Source: Vreelandella olivaria
GTDB taxonomy: Bacteria; Pseudomonadota; Gammaproteobacteria; Pseudomonadales; Halomonadaceae
Reading direction: 5' to 3'
Length of the DNA: 64,000 bases
NCBI GenBank assembly: GCA_004295565.1
Contig: AP019416.1
Location: 372,001 to 436,000 of the forward strand
The notes under the pieces were generated by a model. The model saw only the letters and a list, made by a program, of their open reading frames with translations, made no database searches and was not told the origin of the DNA. The position numbers and the translations under genes were made by a program. Shown in pieces: positions 45,074 through 54,148 of the stretch (its first letter is position 1; each line of letters opens with the position of its first letter).

Positions 45074-45505
45074 TTATACTAAACGCAGCCCCTGCTGGTC
45101 ACGCCAGGCGGCCTCTAGCGCCTCTTGCAGAGGCGCTTTTAAGTGCGCAGGAAGCGCTTCATGTGCTGCTTGCAGTGAATCAAACGAGCGGTTGCGTAGC
45201 CAGCAGTACGCCCAGGCGCAGGCCTCGGCGTCGCTATCGGGAGTTGGGCGAGCGGGCATTTGATTAAGCAGAAAAACCGCCGTGCGCGGCGCCCATAGCG
45301 GCATTTCCCCTAGCTCATCTTGGCTCCACTGCTCAAGGGTGGCGCCGCTGGGCGTGGCGTCGGGCGTGCCTAATTTCGCCACCCGCGCTGTTTCAGCCAA
45401 AATAAGCGCTAGTTGGTCAGTATCCGCTTGGCCTAACGAGCGCCACTGCCGCAGCAGCGCAGATAGCCCTGCGCGCATCTTGGTATAAAAGTCATCTTGC
45501 GGCAT
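45074..45505 (-). CDS. Hypothetical protein
   Basis: A 143-residue helical, Ala/Leu-rich soluble protein, intact from the ATG at 45505 (MPQDDFYTKMRAGLSALLRQ). It has no recognised motif; the DELGEMPLWAPRTAVFLLNQ and AWAYCWLRNRSFDSLQAA stretches are the best handles for a search. It is divergent from patB, with only 37 bases between the two start codons. A 13-bp near-perfect inverted repeat (45048-45075, loop GT, one mismatch) overlaps its stop; there is no T-tract. Confidence 0.65.
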   Translation of the reverse strand: MPQDDFYTKMRAGLSALLRQWRSLGQADTDQLALILAETARVAKLGTPDATPSGATLEQWSQDELGEMPLWAPRTAVFLLNQMPARPTPDSDAEACAWAYCWLRNRSFDSLQAAHEALPAHLKAPLQEALEAAWRDQQGLRLV

Positions 45506-45542
45506 GCTTGGCACAACCCCTATTCAATGAGTGAGATTTGTC

Positions 45543-46708
45543 ATGGCCTACGATTTTGCCACGCCTGTGGAGCGACGCCACCCAGAAGGTGGCTGGGCAT
45601 CGCAAAATGGCACCGCTACGGCGACGAGGTACTACCCCTTTGGGTCGCCGATATGGATTTTCGCTCCCCGCCCGCCGTGATTGATGCGCTGCAGGCGCGG
45701 GTGGCCCACGGTGTCTATGGCTATGGCGAAGTGCCCGCTACGTTAACAGAAACCCTGTGTCAGTGGAGCGCCCACCACTATGACTGGCCTATTCAGTCGG
45801 CGTGGCAGCAGTGGCTGCCGGGGGTTGTGCCAGCGTTGCACCTGGCCGCTTTAGCGCTGACCGAGCCGGGCGACGGTGTATTGACGGTGGCGCCGATCTA
45901 CCCGCCATTTTTAGACGTTGCCAAGCGCACCGGGCGACTACCCCAGCAGGCGATGCTGGCAGCGCCTTCAACCCCCAATGAGCCTTGGCAGCTCGATATT
46001 GCTGCCTTGGAGGCCGCTATTACGCCACGTACACGCTTGCTGCTATGGTGTCAGCCCCACAACCCTACAGGGCGTGTATGGCGGCATGAGGAGCTTGCCG
46101 CGTTGGCTGAGCTAGTGGAGCGCCACGACCTTTGGGTGGTCTCCGATGAGTTGCACTGTGACCTGTTATTAGACGAAGGCGCCCAGCACCGCCCGTTAGC
46201 CGCGGCATTTCCTCAATTAGCGAAGCGCACCATTACGCTATGGGCACCGTCGAAAACCTTTAACCTGGCGGGCTTAACCAGCGCTTGTGCGGTGATTCCC
46301 GATTCGGCACTGCGTGAGCGGTTTGCAGCGGCTACCAAAGGGTTACTTCCCGATGGCAACGTGCTCGGCTTGGTCGCGGCGGAAGCAGCGTATCGACATG
46401 GCGAGCCGTGGCGCCAGGAGCTGTTAAGCGTGCTACGTGAACATCGGGAGACGCTGCAGGCGCGCGTAGCGGCTTGGTCGGGCGTGCGCTGGAGTGCGCC
46501 GGAGTCGACCTATCTTGCCTGGCTGGATATGCGCGAGGCAGGGCTAGGCGATGCGCCGCATAAGACGCTGCTAAAAGAGACGGGAGTCGCGCTTTCGGAT
46601 GGGGCGGCCTTTGGCAGCCCCGGCTTTGTGCGGCTTAACTTTGGTACCACCGCTTCCCAGCTGGAAGCGGCGCTGTCACGTATGGATTCCCTGCTGAAGG
46701 GGGATTGA
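45543..46708 (+). CDS. PatB/MalY-type PLP C-S lyase (cystathionine beta-lyase-like), frameshifted near N-terminus
   Basis: The restored protein of 388 residues is a fold-type I PLP enzyme. It starts MAYDFATPVERRHPEGGWAS, then a missing A at about 45604-45607 shifts into KWHRYGDEVLPLWVADMDF, the MalY/PatB hallmark. Other motifs are LLWCQPHNPTGRVW, VVSDELHCDLLLD and the PLP-lysine segment APSKTFNLAGL. The family cleaves cystathionine or cysteine conjugates. The intact frame of the rest runs to 46708. The short divergent spacing to the hypothetical gene implies overlapping promoters. Confidence 0.9.
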
Positions 46709-46714
46709 AAGCCC

Positions 46715-47659
46715 CTAGTACAGCATCGCAAAGAGTTTACGGCGGTAAGCTACGGTCAGCGGGTGGTCGGCGCCCAGGGCGTCGAACACCTGCAGCAGCG
46801 TTTTGCGCGCCGCGTCATCGTTATAGGCGCGATCCTGTTTCATCAGCGCTAGCAGCGCTTCCAGCCCTTCATCGTAATGACCGTCGGCCACTTGGCGCAG
46901 GGCGCGCTGGTACTGCGCTTCGCTATCGGTGCGATCGCCCAGAGCGGCAATCTCTTCGGCTGAGAGTGCCTGCTCGCTAAACTCGATGCTGGCGCGAACG
47001 CCACGGGCGGGCGCTGCATCACGCTCTTCCGGCGGCAGGTTATCCAGCACATCGCGGGCCTCATTCCCTTTACCCTCAGCCAATAACACCCGCGCGAACG
47101 CTACCTGGTAGGCGTAGTGCTCTGGATACTGGCCCATCAGGGTTTGATATATCTCGCGGGCAGCGGCGGTGTCACCGGATTTAAGCGCTTCTTCCGCCTG
47201 CTCTTCCGGGGTGGGCGGCGCTTCGCCAGGGGCTGGGAAGTAGCGATTGAGCCATTCGCGCACTTCTTTCTCCGGCAACGCACCCTGGAAGCCATCCACT
47301 AGGCCGCCCTGGCTAATCAGCTTCACATCGGGCACTGAACGCACGCCCAATTGGCCGCCGATTTCGGGGTTTGCTTCAATATCGAGTTTGCCGAGCAGGA
47401 ACGCGCCTGCGTACTCAACCACCAGCTTCTCTAGCACCGTGAGGAGAGTGCTGCTGCTAGCGTTGGATGGCGAGTAGCAGCCCAATAGCACCGGCACCTG
47501 CATGGAGGCTTCCAGCACCTGCTGAATATTGCCAGCATTGAGCTCGATAATGACATCTTCAGGGCGCACCGCCGCCTGTTCAGCGTTAGGCGCGGCAGCG
47601 TCAGTAGTACCGGTATCCGCAGTTAGCGGTTTACCTGAGCGGGGATCAATAATCTGCAT
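46715..47659 (-). CDS. cnoX: CnoX/YbbN-like thioredoxin-TPR chaperone
   Basis: About 314 residues. An N-terminal thioredoxin fold (about residues 35-140, with KLDIEANPEIGGQLGVRSVP) is followed by TPR helices (EEALKSGDTAAAREIYQTL, FARVLLAEGKGNEARDVLD). This order is that of YbbN/CnoX, a chaperedoxin. The active-site loop reads CYSPSNASS, so the CxxC pair is absent and only one upstream Cys remains. I chose MQIIDPRSGKPL at 47659; an ATG at 47674 is also in frame. It converges tail to tail on patB. Confidence 0.88.
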   Translation of the reverse strand: MQIIDPRSGKPLTADTGTTDAAAPNAEQAAVRPEDVIIELNAGNIQQVLEASMQVPVLLGCYSPSNASSSTLLTVLEKLVVEYAGAFLLGKLDIEANPEIGGQLGVRSVPDVKLISQGGLVDGFQGALPEKEVREWLNRYFPAPGEAPPTPEEQAEEALKSGDTAAAREIYQTLMGQYPEHYAYQVAFARVLLAEGKGNEARDVLDNLPPEERDAAPARGVRASIEFSEQALSAEEIAALGDRTDSEAQYQRALRQVADGHYDEGLEALLALMKQDRAYNDDAARKTLLQVFDALGADHPLTVAYRRKLFAMLY

Positions 47660-47865
47660 GGGAAGACTCGGCATCAAAAAATGAACAATAGCTCCCCATG
47701 ATATGCAGGCATATGCCGGTGGATTCAAGGAAAAGGGGGAAATAAAACTCACTGCTGGTGGGTTTCAAGCGGCGTGAACCTGATAAAACAGAAACAGGGC
47801 GCGGTTAGGCGCCCTGGTGGAGCTACTGTTTCTGGCACTGTTTCTGAAATCGTTTCTGAAATTGC

Positions 47866-48924
47866 TTAAGGAATGATGCGCTCCGCGCGTAGGCGAGCGA
47901 ACAGATCGAAAAACGCTGCGCGGGTTTCGCGGAAGTGGTCAAAGCCGAAGTCACGGGATTTGGTAACGTCGTTGACGCACTCAAGTTCACGCCCCAGGTC
48001 GGCATCGGTGTGCCACCAGGAGGCCAGTTGGGTGACATCGGCTTCTACTAGCTCGTGCTGCTCGGCAATCTCGGCCCAGGTAGGCGCAATGTCGGCCATC
48101 TGCTTCTCTAGCGGCTGCGGCGTTTCTGGGCAGTCCGCTACTTCGAGCTCGAAGAATTCGCCAATTTCATGCCACAGTCGACGCCAGCGGAACACATCGC
48201 CATTGACCGTGTTAAAGGCTTCATTGTGAGCACCGGGCGTGGTGGCTGCCCACTCCATCTGCCGCGCCAACACCAGCGAATCGGTGAGATCGGTCAAGGC
48301 ATTCCACTGCACCTGGGAGCCGGGGAAGGTGAACGGTTGACCCGTGGCCTTGCAGATAGAGGCATAAACCGCCAGCGTCACGCCCATGTTCATGGCGTTA
48401 CCGCGGGCATACCCAATCACCGTGTGCGGACGGTGCACGTTCCAGCTAAAGCCGTCCCGCTCCGCCTTCGCGAACATGATGTCTTCTAGGGTGTAGTAGA
48501 AGTTCTCACCCGGCACCCGGGGTGCTAATTCACGAAATGGCGTCTCGGTCTTGCCACTACCGTAGTTCTCGAAGGCGCCTAGGTACTGCTTGGTGCCGGT
48601 GACCAGCGAGACATGGGCCACGCTTGCGTCCTGCAAGGCATCAAGCAGGTTGTGCATCATTGCGCCGTTGGCCTCGACGTTGGCCTTTTCATTTTCGCGC
48701 CGCACCCAAGTGCAATAAAACACGTGGGTGATGGGTAGCCCCGCCAATGCTTCAGCTGTGGCCTCGCGATCTAGCAGGTCGGCAGCGACGGGAATGACTC
48801 CTGCTTGATCAGAGGGGCGTCGAGATAATCCATAGACACTCCATCCGCTAGCGGTGAGGTAGCTAGCTAAGTTGCCGCCGGTAATACCGGTCGCGCCGAC
48901 GACTAATGCGGTGCCTTTGCGCAT
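47866..48924 (-). CDS. PRISE-type short-chain dehydrogenase/reductase
   Basis: An intact protein of about 352 residues. The N-terminal NAD(P) motif is VVGATGITGGNLASYL, followed by YGLSRRPS. The catalytic region shows FYYTLEDIMFAKAE with the Tyr of the plant-like progesterone 5-beta-reductase/iridoid synthase (PRISE) group, plus WNVHRPHTVIGYARGNAMN. Members reduce activated C=C bonds of enones; the substrate here is unknown. CAGGAG precedes the ATG at 48924. It is divergent from a LysR regulator 140 bases away, a typical regulator-target pair. Confidence 0.88.
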   Translation of the reverse strand: MRKGTALVVGATGITGGNLASYLTASGWSVYGLSRRPSDQAGVIPVAADLLDREATAEALAGLPITHVFYCTWVRRENEKANVEANGAMMHNLLDALQDASVAHVSLVTGTKQYLGAFENYGSGKTETPFRELAPRVPGENFYYTLEDIMFAKAERDGFSWNVHRPHTVIGYARGNAMNMGVTLAVYASICKATGQPFTFPGSQVQWNALTDLTDSLVLARQMEWAATTPGAHNEAFNTVNGDVFRWRRLWHEIGEFFELEVADCPETPQPLEKQMADIAPTWAEIAEQHELVEADVTQLASWWHTDADLGRELECVNDVTKSRDFGFDHFRETRAAFFDLFARLRAERIIP

Positions 48925-49064
48925 GTTTAACTCCTGTTGCAGACAAGATTTTCGGAACGGGCACCGGAAATACATTTTGTGCCCGATGAAAAGCAGTCTG
49001 GTCGCCGATGATCATTGCTACAATTGGAAAAATCGCAAATCTTTATTGCGCTAGGAGCAACTTG

Positions 49065-50000
49065 ATGGATCTCAATGCGCTACGCATCTTTGAGCGCGTC
49101 GCAGCGACCGGCAGCTTTACCGTCACTGCACGTCATTTTCATCGGGCGGTGTCGTCGGTCTCACGTCAGATTGCCTCTTTAGAGGAGGCGCTTGGCCAGC
49201 AGTTGTTCTACCGCCATACCCGGGCTGTGACGCTGACCGAAGCGGGGTGGCGCTACTATCAGGAAGTTCGCGAGATACTGGAGCGGCTCGACCTGGCGAC
49301 CGAAGCGCTAATGGCGCCTAATACCGAGCCTAGCGGCATGCTACGTCTCAACGCCCCGGTGGCTTTCGGCCAGCGCCAAATCGTGCCTATCCTGCACCAC
49401 TTCCAGCGCCGCTACCCGGCGATCAAAGCCGAACTGATGCTGACTGATCAACTGACCGACCCGGTGCGCGAGGGCATCGATATCACCTTTCGCGTCGGGG
49501 CATTGGCGGATTCCACCTTGGTGGCACGCCGCCTAGCGCCAATGAATTATGTGGTGGCCGCGGCGCCCGACTATTTGCAACGTTGTGGTACGCCCACCCG
49601 CCCGGACGACCTGAGCCAGCATGACTGCTTACTCTACCAGGGCGAAATGGGCCGCCAGCGCTGGTATTTCAATACTGCTGATCAGTCACAAGCCTGCACT
49701 TATAAAGTCGACGGCAGCCTCTACAGCAACGATGCCGAGAGTTTGGTGCGCGCAGCATTAATGGGGCAGGGGCTGGTGATGTTTCCCACCTGGCTGATCG
49801 CTGACGAATTGGCATCCGGCGCACTGGTGCCGATACTCGAAGCGTGGGAGTGCGAAGTTATGCCGGGCAGGCGCGATATCCACGTGCTCTATGCTCAGCG
49901 TCGCCTACACACACACAAGGTAAGTGCATTTCTAGATCATCTGTTTGAGATGGTTGGGCCTACACCACACTGGGATCGCTGGCGTGAACAGCAGGATTAG
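49065..50000 (+). CDS. LysR-family transcriptional regulator
   Basis: An intact protein of about 311 residues. The N-terminal winged HTH starts MDLNALRIFERVAATGSFT with VSSVSRQIASLEEALG and LFYRHTRAVTLTEAG. The C-terminal effector domain runs LRLNAPVAFGQRQIVPIL to MGQGLVMFPTWLIADEL. AGGAGC precedes the ATG at 49065. Divergent placement suggests it controls the PRISE-type reductase gene, probably from the 140-base intergenic region. The co-inducer is unknown. Confidence 0.93.
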   Translation: MDLNALRIFERVAATGSFTVTARHFHRAVSSVSRQIASLEEALGQQLFYRHTRAVTLTEAGWRYYQEVREILERLDLATEALMAPNTEPSGMLRLNAPVAFGQRQIVPILHHFQRRYPAIKAELMLTDQLTDPVREGIDITFRVGALADSTLVARRLAPMNYVVAAAPDYLQRCGTPTRPDDLSQHDCLLYQGEMGRQRWYFNTADQSQACTYKVDGSLYSNDAESLVRAALMGQGLVMFPTWLIADELASGALVPILEAWECEVMPGRRDIHVLYAQRRLHTHKVSAFLDHLFEMVGPTPHWDRWREQQD

Positions 50001-50062
50001 CGCCGATAACACAGAAAAGATGTCTGAGAATATTTAACCTGCAACCGCATATGCAAAAACCG

Positions 50063-51403
50063 TCAATCTTCACGCATGGCTCGGGCCAACATGTCGTTGA
50101 TGGGTTTGGCCAAGTAGCTTGAAAAACTTCTTTCGCCTGTACGCAGCATCACTTCAGCTGGCATACCGGCAAGCAATTTCATGGTTTCGGTCATGTTTTC
50201 TTGCCCTACAGTGGTGACGCGCAGGCGCACCTTATAATAGCGGGCCCGGGTCGCTTCATCCTCGAAACTGTTGGCACTGACGTGAATAACCTCGCCGTCA
50301 ATGACATTTGAAAGACGCTGGTTGAAAGCGCTGAAACGTATCTCGGCAGGCTGGCCCATATAAAGGTGGTCGATATCGTGGTCTGGCACCTTGGCTTCTA
50401 CAATAAAGCCGACATCGGTTGGCACAATATCGAGCAGCGGATCACCGGAACGGATAACGCCGCCCAGCGTATGCACTTTCAGCCCTACCACCGTCCCTGA
50501 TACCGGTGCCAGCACCTCCGTGCGGTTCACCTTATCCATTAGGGCGGTGAGGCGTTCTTCGGCGTCGGCCACTTCAGCTTGGGTCTGGCGTAGGGCTTCG
50601 CCTACCTGCTGCTGAAACTCCTGCAGGCGTACCTGTTTTTGCAGCGCATTTTCACTGATTTGCGAATGCAGGCGGGCGACTTCTGAGGCGTGCTGGGCAT
50701 TGACGCTTTGATATTCGAGGCTCTCGCGCTCCAGTTCGTGCATCCGCTGACTGCTGATCATGCCGTTTTGAAACAGTTTTCGGTGGTTGGCGATGTCGCC
50801 CTCAAGCGAGCTGATACGGCGCTGATTGATGGTCTGGGTATTGACCAATCCTTCAATCTGCTCATTCATTTGCACCATCTGCTCATCAAGAGAAGCAAGC
50901 GTGCTTGTGAGCGACTCCCGTCGGGAATCGAATAAACGGCGCTGTACTTCAAGCACCTCCCTCACACGGGGATAGTCCGAGGTGGTCAACTCCTCGGGGA
51001 AGTTGAGCGTTTCGGCGTCGCTGAGCTCAGCCAGTAGTCGGATTTCGGTCGCTCGGCTGATGAGATAGTCAGAGCGAGTGACCCGCAGTTGTGAGCGTAC
51101 CTGGGTATCGTCCAACACCATCAGGATATCGCCCGTTTCAACATGATCACCATCTTCAACCTCGATGCTTTTGACAATACCGCCTTCCAAGTGCTGCACA
51201 GTCTTGGTGAAGCTCTCTACTGATACGGATCCTGGCGCCACAACGGAGACCGCAAGGTTAGCGAACACCGACCAACTGCCAAAGCCTCCTAGGGCGATAA
51301 TTAGGATGGCGATGCCCAGCCGGCGGTAGCGTGTATCCTCAACCGGCAGTGCATCAGGCTTTTCAGCTGCGATATTGTTGCCTGGTGACTTTGGCATGTT
51401 CAT
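50063..51403 (-). CDS. Type I secretion periplasmic adaptor (HlyD/PrtE family)
   Basis: An intact 446-residue membrane fusion protein. It has one N-terminal membrane helix (about residues 28-50), a lipoyl/beta-barrel half QHLEGGIVKSIEVEDGDHVE with GDILMVLDDT, a long periplasmic coiled coil (about residues 95-290) and the returning lipoyl half VLAPVSGTVVGLKVHTLGGV. The C-terminus matches the HlyD/PrtE family, which links an ABC exporter to TolC. Its ATG shares one base with the stop of the ABC gene. No TolC gene is in the window, so the outer-membrane channel would come from elsewhere. Confidence 0.95.
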   Translation of the reverse strand: MNMPKSPGNNIAAEKPDALPVEDTRYRRLGIAILIIALGGFGSWSVFANLAVSVVAPGSVSVESFTKTVQHLEGGIVKSIEVEDGDHVETGDILMVLDDTQVRSQLRVTRSDYLISRATEIRLLAELSDAETLNFPEELTTSDYPRVREVLEVQRRLFDSRRESLTSTLASLDEQMVQMNEQIEGLVNTQTINQRRISSLEGDIANHRKLFQNGMISSQRMHELERESLEYQSVNAQHASEVARLHSQISENALQKQVRLQEFQQQVGEALRQTQAEVADAEERLTALMDKVNRTEVLAPVSGTVVGLKVHTLGGVIRSGDPLLDIVPTDVGFIVEAKVPDHDIDHLYMGQPAEIRFSAFNQRLSNVIDGEVIHVSANSFEDEATRARYYKVRLRVTTVGQENMTETMKLLAGMPAEVMLRTGERSFSSYLAKPINDMLARAMRED

Positions 51404-53169
51404 TACTGAGCCTCCTCGCCGCCATGGCGACCGCGTGCACTGGGCTTTAGCGACGTCACGCGCTGAGGTGGTGCGGGGCGACCTCCATCTGCGGTCATGC
51501 GAGTAACTGGCGCTATTCTGGTGGGTGGCTTGAGCGAGGCGATTTGGCCCTCTTTCAACACTAATACCCGATCAACATTTCTCAGCAGGAGCGAACGGTG
51601 AGTAATGATCAGTGCCGTGGTGCCTTCCTGGCGTAGCCGAACGAGACAGTGAGCAAGGGAGTGCTCACCCGCATCGTCCAGATTGGCATCGGGCTCGTCC
51701 AGAACTATCAGTACGGGTTGGCCATACAGCGCCCGCGCCAAGCCGATACGTTGGCGCTGGCCTGCGGAGAGGGCATGACCGCCATGGGATAGCCAAGTGT
51801 CATAGCCGTTCGGCTGTTCGAGAATCATGTCATGCACACCGGCTCTCTGCGCCGCCAGTACCACTGCTTGAGGGTCGACTTCGTCAAAGCGAGCAATATT
51901 CTCCGAGATCGTGCCATCGAAAAGTTCAATATCTTGGGGTAGGTAGCCGATGTGGGGCCCCAGCGCCATGCGGTTCCACTGAGTGATATCGGCGCCATCC
52001 AGGCGAACACAGCCGAACTGACTCGGCCAAATCCCCAGCGCCACACGCGCAAGCGTCGACTTGCCGGAGGCGCTGGGCCCGACGATGGCGATGTGCTCGC
52101 CCTTGGCGATGGTTAGGTTGATATCGCGCAGGGTGGCCAACTTCTGTCCGGGCGGCGCTGCCGTGACACCATCAAGCGCGAGACGTCCCTTAGGTTTGGG
52201 AAGTGGCATGCGCGGCTCTTCAGCAGGAATCGCCGTCAGTAGCTCCCCGAGGCGCGCCTTGGCGGTACGAGCGCCAGAAAACCCCTTCCAGCCGTTAATC
52301 ATTTGATCGATAGGCGCCAGCGCCCGCCCCATCAGAATGGATCCGGCAATCATCATACCGGGCGTCAGGTCGCCCCCAAGTACCAGATAAGCCCCTAAGC
52401 CAAGAATCAACGACTGGAACATCAGCCTTAGCACCTTGGAGGTGTTGGTGATCAGCCCGGCTCTGTCGCTGGCTTTGGATTGCAGAACCAGGTATTCGCG
52501 ATGGCGAGCACTCCACCGCCCCATGATGCCGGGCAGCATCCCCATGGCGTGGAGCACCTCTGCGTTTCTCAGATTGCTGTTGGCTAAGTCCTGGGACATT
52601 ACATGCTGACTGTTTGCATCGTTCAGAAGCGATTTGGTGGTGACTTCGTTAATGATGGCAAGTGTCGCCAGGATGATGCCTGCCCCCAAGGCGAAGAGCC
52701 CAAACCAGGGATGGAACAGCGCAAGCACACCGATATAGATGGGTACCCAAGGGGCATCGAAGAAAGCAAAAGGCCATTGCCGGAAAGAAATTGACGGAGT
52801 GTCGTCAGGTCGTTCAGCGGTTGCGCCGAGGGCTTACCGGGCATCATTAGTGAGCGTTTAAACATAGCCGAATACAAGCGCTGACTGATTTGGACATCGA
52901 GTTTGTTACCGATTCTTACGAGTATGCGCGAACGCATTAACTCTAGCCCGCCCATGACCATAAAAAAGAAAGACCACAACCAGGGTGAGCATCAGTAGTG
53001 TTTCCTGGCTTCGTGTGGTGATGACCCGGTCGTAAACCTGCAGCATGTAGAGGGGCGGCACGAGCATCAGCAAGTTAATAAACAAACTGAATAGGCCAAC
53101 GTAAAGGAAGCTGCTCCGGCAGGTGGTAAGCACTTTCTGCAGATCTGTCCTCTCGCGTGAATTCAACAT
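51403..53169 (-). CDS. Type I secretion ABC exporter (PrtD family), frameshifted
   Basis: The restored protein has 588 residues. The N-terminus has membrane helices (LYVGLFSLFINLLMLVPPLY) and LELMRSRILVRIGNKLD, with no C39 peptidase domain, so it is PrtD-like. The nucleotide domain has Walker A GPSASGKST, the signature LSAGQRQRIGLARALYG, Walker B VLIVLDEPDANLD and the switch THR. It exports proteins with C-terminal secretion signals in one step. Breaks are at about 52963-52968 (one T too many or two missing) and 52776-52780 (a missing T). It is divergent from the giant exoprotein gene, its likely cargo. Confidence 0.93.
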
Positions 53170-53809
53170 GGCTGAGCTCCAGAGCATTGTTGGGTGGTTC
53201 TTTAGGCCCAGCTATGACTAACAACCGCACCTTTGTCAGTCAGTAAAGTGGGTCACCATGAGAGGAGGCATCGCCTGGTGGCCACCTATCTACCTTGAAA
53301 GCAATGCTGCTCTTTTGTAATCAATTTGTATTTTATTTGTTATTTAGCGTATCAGATTATTTTTAAAGGCAGCTATTAATTTTTTAGTTTTGTTTGAGGT
53401 GATAAGTAGTGTGCGCTTTTTCTAATCAGCGAGATTCGCCGTCAGGCGAGAGCGTTATTTTTCTACTGAAAACCGCTTGTTTTTTTTGTCACCATATCCT
53501 CGCTTAACGCTCAGTAGTTTTATGTGTTTATTAATATGGTGTTGATTATATTGATTTTTTTAATATTATTTTAGTGATTGATTGTAACAATTAGATACAA
53601 ATGAGTACTTCTCACCTCCGCTTGCTACCCCTAAAAGCTCGATTAGACTCACGAAGTGTCGCTCCGATTTGTCAGCGCTTTAAAGCTGTCTACAAAGCGG
53701 TGTTGGAAGAGAACATTGTAACAAGCGTTGTAACAAAGATTGGGTGGTTACTCCCAGGCGCACGCGCTGGTGCGCTTGCCGAATTCTAATGAAAACCGTG
53801 AGGTGGGCC
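53170..53809. other. AT-rich intergenic region between secretion genes and giant exoprotein
   Basis: A 640-base region. 53310-53600 is strikingly AT-rich, unlike the ~60% GC neighbours, and should hold divergent promoters and perhaps nucleoid-protein sites. 53601-53789 contains a 62-codon open frame (MSTSHLRLLPLKARLDSRS) with no ribosome binding site. Together with a second frame at 53743-53832 (QAHALVRLPNSNENREVGHV) it could be the broken N-terminal part of the next gene. I cannot decide between these readings. Confidence 0.55.
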
Positions 53810-54148
53810 ATGTTTTCAATGTCATTTGTTTCCGGTCAGGCGAAGTCTTTACTGGGAACCGTTCATGAAGGCGGGCGCTGGGGTAGAGATACGTTTCATG
53901 ACCATCAGTTGCACGTGGTTCCACATCCCAGCCCGTGGGAGTCGTCTATCCAGGCCATACGCTTGGCGTGGGAAGATGCGCGTAATGAAATCTCGGTATT
54001 TGAGAGTTTCGAGCGTCCCTTCGTTTTTGAAAATTTGCCTATACCAGCGTTGGGAAGGCTGAAAATGCGCATTGAAGCGATGGATGAGTCCGGTAGTGTG
54101 CTGCCCAATTCAGACATGACGATTGATTTAGATGTGGTACCAGAGTGA
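53810..54148 (+). CDS. Small protein or N-terminal domain preceding the giant exoprotein
   Basis: An open frame of 112 codons from an ATG at 53810 (GAGGT eight bases upstream) to TGA at 54146-54148. It contains GTVHEGGRWGRDTFHDHQLH, SIQAIRLAWEDARNEIS and a C-terminal beta-rich MDESGSVLPNSDMTIDLDVV. I recognise no family. Its stop is 3 bases before a perfect inverted repeat and 17 bases after the first possible ATG of the giant frame. It could be a separate upstream gene or the N-terminal domain of the giant protein split by a frame error. An alternative upstream reading (frame error near 53832) would give a longer protein. Confidence 0.5.
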   Translation: MFSMSFVSGQAKSLLGTVHEGGRWGRDTFHDHQLHVVPHPSPWESSIQAIRLAWEDARNEISVFESFERPFVFENLPIPALGRLKMRIEAMDESGSVLPNSDMTIDLDVVPE

